Shown piece by piece: positions 61,074 through 64,000 of a stretch of DNA of 64,000 nt. Origin of the DNA: an uncultured Bacteroidales bacterium (GTDB lineage Bacteria > Bacteroidota > Bacteroidia > Bacteroidales > Bacteroidaceae); NCBI GenBank assembly GCA_902787575.1, contig CADAGX010000002.1, positions 124,001 through 188,000 on the forward strand, in the 5' to 3' direction. The stretch's first letter is position 1, and the number at the start of each line of letters is the position of its first letter. Both the position numbers and the translations under genes were made by a program. The notes beneath the pieces were generated by a model. It saw only the letters and a list, made by a program, of their open reading frames with translations. It was not told where the DNA came from and ran no database searches.

Positions 61074-62969
61074 GTGAGTCTGAACGAAACCATACACCTT
61101 ATTATAATATATCTGCAGGGTATCTTTGCCTTCGACCCCAACAGCCCGCTGCTCTTCACTCAGCTGCAGTTTTGGGTTTTCTTTGCCGTGGTTTTTCTGG
61201 GCTTTGCTCTCATCGTGTCGGCGCCTCACCGTCGCGTCGCACTGATGAGGAATGCCTATCTGTTTTTCGTCAGCCTGCTTTTTTACTACAAGACGAGCGG
61301 CTTCTTCGTCGGTCTGCTGATACTGGTTACATGTACCGACTATTTGCTGGCGCGACGCATCTTTGCCGTCCGTACGAAGTCGCGTTGGCGTGCACGCGCC
61401 CTGCTGTCGCTCAGCGTCTTCATCGACTTGGGGCTGCTGTGTTACTTCAAATACAGCTATTTCTTTGCCGACATGCTGAATCAGCTCTTCGGCCTTCAGA
61501 TAACGGTGAGCAACATCGCGGCCAGCGCAGGCAATATTCTTACGCACAGCCAGTTCTGGTCTGTAGATCGTATTGTGCTACCGGTCGGTATCTCGTTCTA
61601 TACTTTCCAGGTCATTAGTTACACGGCCGATGTTTACAAGGGGCTGGTGAGGCCGGTGCGCAACATTTTGGATTTCGGATTCTACGTTTCTTTCTTCCCA
61701 CAGCTCGTAGCCGGTCCTATCATCAAGGCCAGCGATTTTATCCCCCAGCTGTATCGTCGCTACTCGCTGAGCCGGATGCAGTTTGGTATGGCCGTATTCT
61801 GGATTCTCAACGGTCTGCTGAAGAAAATCGTGCTGTCGGACTACCTGGCGGTGAACTTCATCGACCGCGTTTTCGCCAGCCCGCAGTTTTTTTCCGGCTT
61901 TGAGAATCTGATGGCGCTGTTCGTGTATTCACTGCAAGTGTACGCCGATTTCTCGGGTTACACCGACATAGCCATCGGACTTTCGCAGTTGATGGGATTC
62001 TATCTGCCCATGAATTTCAACTCGCCATACAAGGCACAGAACTGTTCCAACTTCTGGAAACGCTGGCACATCTCGTTGTCTCGTTGGTTGCAGACCTATC
62101 TTTATATTCCTCTGGGCGGTAATCGCAACACCACCGGCGCTACGTATTTCTGGATTTCAGTCATCACATTGGCTGCTCTGATACTCAGCGGCAGCGTTTG
62201 GGTGGCGTCGTTGGTGGTTTTCGTCCTGCTGATGGTTGTCTGGACGGCCTATCGTCATCCCGACCGTCGCCGCCACATTTACGCAAACCTCAACTCAATG
62301 ATTACGATGGTGCTGGGCGGACTGTGGCACGGCGCCTCCTGCAATTTTATGGTCTGGGGTGGACTGAACGGCGTTGGCATGATAGTCTATAAGTTCTGGC
62401 GCGACATGTCTGCACTGCGTCGGGCCGTGCTCACCACATTGGCAGCCGCCGTGCTGGGTTGCCTCGTGTACTTTTCGCCTGCTGCGCTGTGGAATGTGCT
62501 CTTCTGCTTCGTTGCATTTATCTGTGTCAGCGCGTGGATTCGTTACGTCAATGCTGTGCTGCCTTTCCATTTCACAGCCCTCGAGGGTGTTCTCGGCCGT
62601 GCTTGGAGTATTGGCGTCACCTTCACGTTCATCACTTTCACACGTCTTTTCTTCCGTTCCGGCTCCAATCTCGATCCTGCTGTGGCCAACGAGACGGCTT
62701 GGCGCATTGCCACACAGATGGTGGAGGCCATCGGAACGCGTTGGAACGTGAATGTTTGGGCTGTGTGCGAAGCGTACCGAAGTGTTTTCCTGCTCTTCGT
62801 ATTCGGAATGGTGGTGCATTGGTTGCCGACAGACTGGAAGCGGCGCTACAGAATCTGCTTTGCGCGGATGCCCCTGCCGCTGATGGTTTTTGCCGTGCTG
62901 GCCGTCGTTTTCATAGCCTATCAGTTTGTTACCGCCGAGATGCAGCCCTTCATCTATTTCCAGTTCTGA
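61074..62969 (+). CDS. MBOAT-family O-acyltransferase (AlgI/PatA/DltB type)
   Basis: 631 residues with about 11-13 membrane helices. The start is a GTG, because no ATG occurs until residue 58 and the GTG lies 18 nt after the previous stop. MBOAT marks: LPVGISFYTFQVISYTADVY, QLVAGPIIKASDF, NFWKRWHISLSRWLQTYLYIPLGGN and the catalytic His H419 in GGLWHGASCNF. Moves acetyl groups from cytoplasmic acetyl-CoA across the inner membrane to be handed to the SGNH partners. Likely target is a cell-surface polysaccharide, unknown. A strong terminator follows. Confidence 0.92.
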   Translation: MSLNETIHLIIIYLQGIFAFDPNSPLLFTQLQFWVFFAVVFLGFALIVSAPHRRVALMRNAYLFFVSLLFYYKTSGFFVGLLILVTCTDYLLARRIFAVRTKSRWRARALLSLSVFIDLGLLCYFKYSYFFADMLNQLFGLQITVSNIAASAGNILTHSQFWSVDRIVLPVGISFYTFQVISYTADVYKGLVRPVRNILDFGFYVSFFPQLVAGPIIKASDFIPQLYRRYSLSRMQFGMAVFWILNGLLKKIVLSDYLAVNFIDRVFASPQFFSGFENLMALFVYSLQVYADFSGYTDIAIGLSQLMGFYLPMNFNSPYKAQNCSNFWKRWHISLSRWLQTYLYIPLGGNRNTTGATYFWISVITLAALILSGSVWVASLVVFVLLMVVWTAYRHPDRRRHIYANLNSMITMVLGGLWHGASCNFMVWGGLNGVGMIVYKFWRDMSALRRAVLTTLAAAVLGCLVYFSPAALWNVLFCFVAFICVSAWIRYVNAVLPFHFTALEGVLGRAWSIGVTFTFITFTRLFFRSGSNLDPAVANETAWRIATQMVEAIGTRWNVNVWAVCEAYRSVFLLFVFGMVVHWLPTDWKRRYRICFARMPLPLMVFAVLAVVFIAYQFVTAEMQPFIYFQF

Positions 62970-63020
62970 TGCGTCCGAACTGTGACGGCTGACGCTCTCA
63001 GATATGACCTGTGGCAAGAA

Positions 63021-63061
63021 AAAAACAGCGTGTGAGAATTTTCTTCCCACACGCTGTTTTT
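63021..63061. terminator. bidirectional terminator between the MBOAT gene and the GH92 gene
   Basis: AAAAACAGCGTGTG pairs with CACACGCTGTTTTT (14 bp), with A and T flanks on both sides. Confidence 0.9.
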
Positions 63062-63077
63062 ATGGAAACTGCACGTG

Positions 63078-64000
63078 CTATTCCACTCGCACGCTGAGGC
63101 CGCCTCGCAGCAGCTGGTCGTGGCCGATAAACCAGCCCTTTACAGGTCGCCCGCCACTCTCGATGGACGTAATCTTCGCGCCGTCGCCCAGCCGCTCGAT
63201 GGTGACAGGCTGGCTGCCAAGTGTCAGGGTGATGCGTGGGAAGAGCGGCACCGTGACAATGTACTCGGGGTCGGCGGGAGAGTACGTGTAGATTCCCATG
63301 GCGTTAAACACGTACCAAGCCGACATCTCGCCCGCATCGTCCATTCCGGCGTATGCCAAGTGATCCTCTCCCATGTCGTAGAATTCCTCCATCAGGCGGT
63401 TGAGAATCTTTTGGGCCTTCGGTTGACGGTCTACGAAGTAATACGTGTACGGTACGCTGTGGTCGGGCTGATTTCCGTGGCAGTAGTTTCCGATGAAACC
63501 GGTCATGTTCCATGCCTCATATTGCCGCCACGGCTCGGAAAACAGCGAGTCGAGTTTTTGCTCCACCGCGTCGCGGCTAGGGTAGAGGGCTATCATTCCT
63601 TCCGGGTCGTGCGGTGCGAAGAAAAGGCTCTGCCAGCCGTTTGCCTCGCGGTACTGGTAAGCATAGTAGGGATAATACGGGTCAAATTCTTTTATCCACT
63701 CGCCGTTGGCCGTTTTCCCGCGCCAGAATCCTGTGGACGGGTCGAAGAGATTTTTGTAGTTCTGGCTGTGGCGGAGCAGCAACTGCTGGTTTTTCTTGTC
63801 TTTCAGCTCGCGGGCGATGAGCGACGTGGCATAGTCGTCGTAGGCATACTCCACAGTTTTCGTCACGGCTGCCTTGTATTCGTCTTCGGTGGGCACATTG
63901 GTGGTATCCTTCTCTGCTATCCATCCCCTCTCGAGGTATTCTTTCAGGAACGGCCTGCCGCCCCTGCCGGGCACCGTGGCGTTCTTGAGCAGCAACGCGT
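63078..64000 (-). CDS. GH92 family glycosidase, alpha-1,2-mannosidase type (5' end outside window)
   Basis: C-terminal 307 or so residues of a large enzyme; the frame is open to the right edge, and the Met near the edge is internal. GH92 marks: GFWRGKTANGEWI, WNMTGFIGNYCHGNQPDHSVPYTY, and GMDDAGEMSAWYVFNAMGIY near the C-terminus. The last matches the family's GNDDxGQMSAWYVF motif and contains the Asp residues of the catalytic centre. Family enzymes remove mannose from host or yeast glycans with calcium. Probably exported, but the signal peptide is not visible. No SusC/D genes are in the window. Confidence 0.88.
   Translation of the reverse strand, partial: ALLLKNATVPGRGGRPFLKEYLERGWIAEKDTTNVPTEDEYKAAVTKTVEYAYDDYATSLIARELKDKKNQQLLLRHSQNYKNLFDPSTGFWRGKTANGEWIKEFDPYYPYYAYQYREANGWQSLFFAPHDPEGMIALYPSRDAVEQKLDSLFSEPWRQYEAWNMTGFIGNYCHGNQPDHSVPYTYYFVDRQPKAQKILNRLMEEFYDMGEDHLAYAGMDDAGEMSAWYVFNAMGIYTYSPADPEYIVTVPLFPRITLTLGSQPVTIERLGDGAKITSIESGGRPVKGWFIGHDQLLRGGLSVRVE

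Noticed and set aside
1-64000. Prophage, insertion sequence or integrative element
   Set aside because: No transposase, integrase, phage structural or conjugation gene was recognised; both tRNA genes have ordinary flanks without duplicated 3' ends.

Overview
The window looks like chromosomal DNA of a Bacteroidota bacterium, most likely order Bacteroidales and perhaps Prevotellaceae. Several lines support this. Many genes are preceded by the Bacteroidota promoter pattern TTG-N19/20-TAnnTTTG. SecD and SecF are fused into one protein. OmpA/PorT-type outer-membrane proteins are frequent. A PorZ-like propeller protein suggests a type IX secretion system. KorAB, the topoisomerase IV B/CoaD neighbourhood and a GH92 glycosidase also fit. 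All gene names come from reading motifs and from remembered families; no database search was possible.

Layout, left to right. 1-3049: 3' part of miaB, tRNA-Gln(UUG) and tyrS, all on the minus strand. 3587-12088: a plus-strand cell-surface block with a giant coiled-coil lipoprotein, an OmpA-like protein, a protein with eight InlB-type repeats, and an outer-membrane protein gene broken by a one-base frameshift. 12190-15269: korB, korA and tRNA-Arg(CCU). 15398-19561: a helix-hairpin-helix/barrel protein, a Tat-exported FAD oxidoreductase and a PorT-like barrel. 19664-26491: a five-gene operon for glycerol phosphates (glpD, GlpT-like transporter, glycerol-1-phosphate dehydrogenase, second OPA transporter, HAD phosphatase). 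26838-38185: cysteine synthase, PorZ-like protein, RdgB, two YitT paralogues, leuS and pnp. 38565-41766: a thioredoxin-fold lipoprotein without active-site cysteines, then greA, a HIT protein and a PfkB kinase. 41783-45519: coaD, parE and a GNAT-like protein. 45731-48768: two tandem OmpA paralogues and msrA. 48892-50992: an EcoRI-type adenine methyltransferase with a DUF262-HNH nuclease, which looks like a compact defence or restriction module. 51406-52187: a predicted small transcript and a SecB-like protein. 52330-58147: secDF, an EEP phosphohydrolase, a rhomboid protease and HU. 58340-62969: two SGNH hydrolase-like proteins and an MBOAT acyltransferase, a probable O-acetylation system. 63078-end: a partial GH92 mannosidase.

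The most unusual signal that genes do not explain is a dispersed family of 22-bp tandem repeats. Units have a palindromic ACRYGT core with AGTTTT or GCRTGA arms. They occur at about nine loci: eight between genes and one, in the same 22-bp phase, inside the reading frame of the helix-hairpin-helix protein. Other points worth a second look are the methyltransferase/DUF262-HNH pair, the two-enantiomer glycerol phosphate operon, an intrinsic terminator inside the greA leader, and a 62-bp duplicated 3' element flanking msrA.
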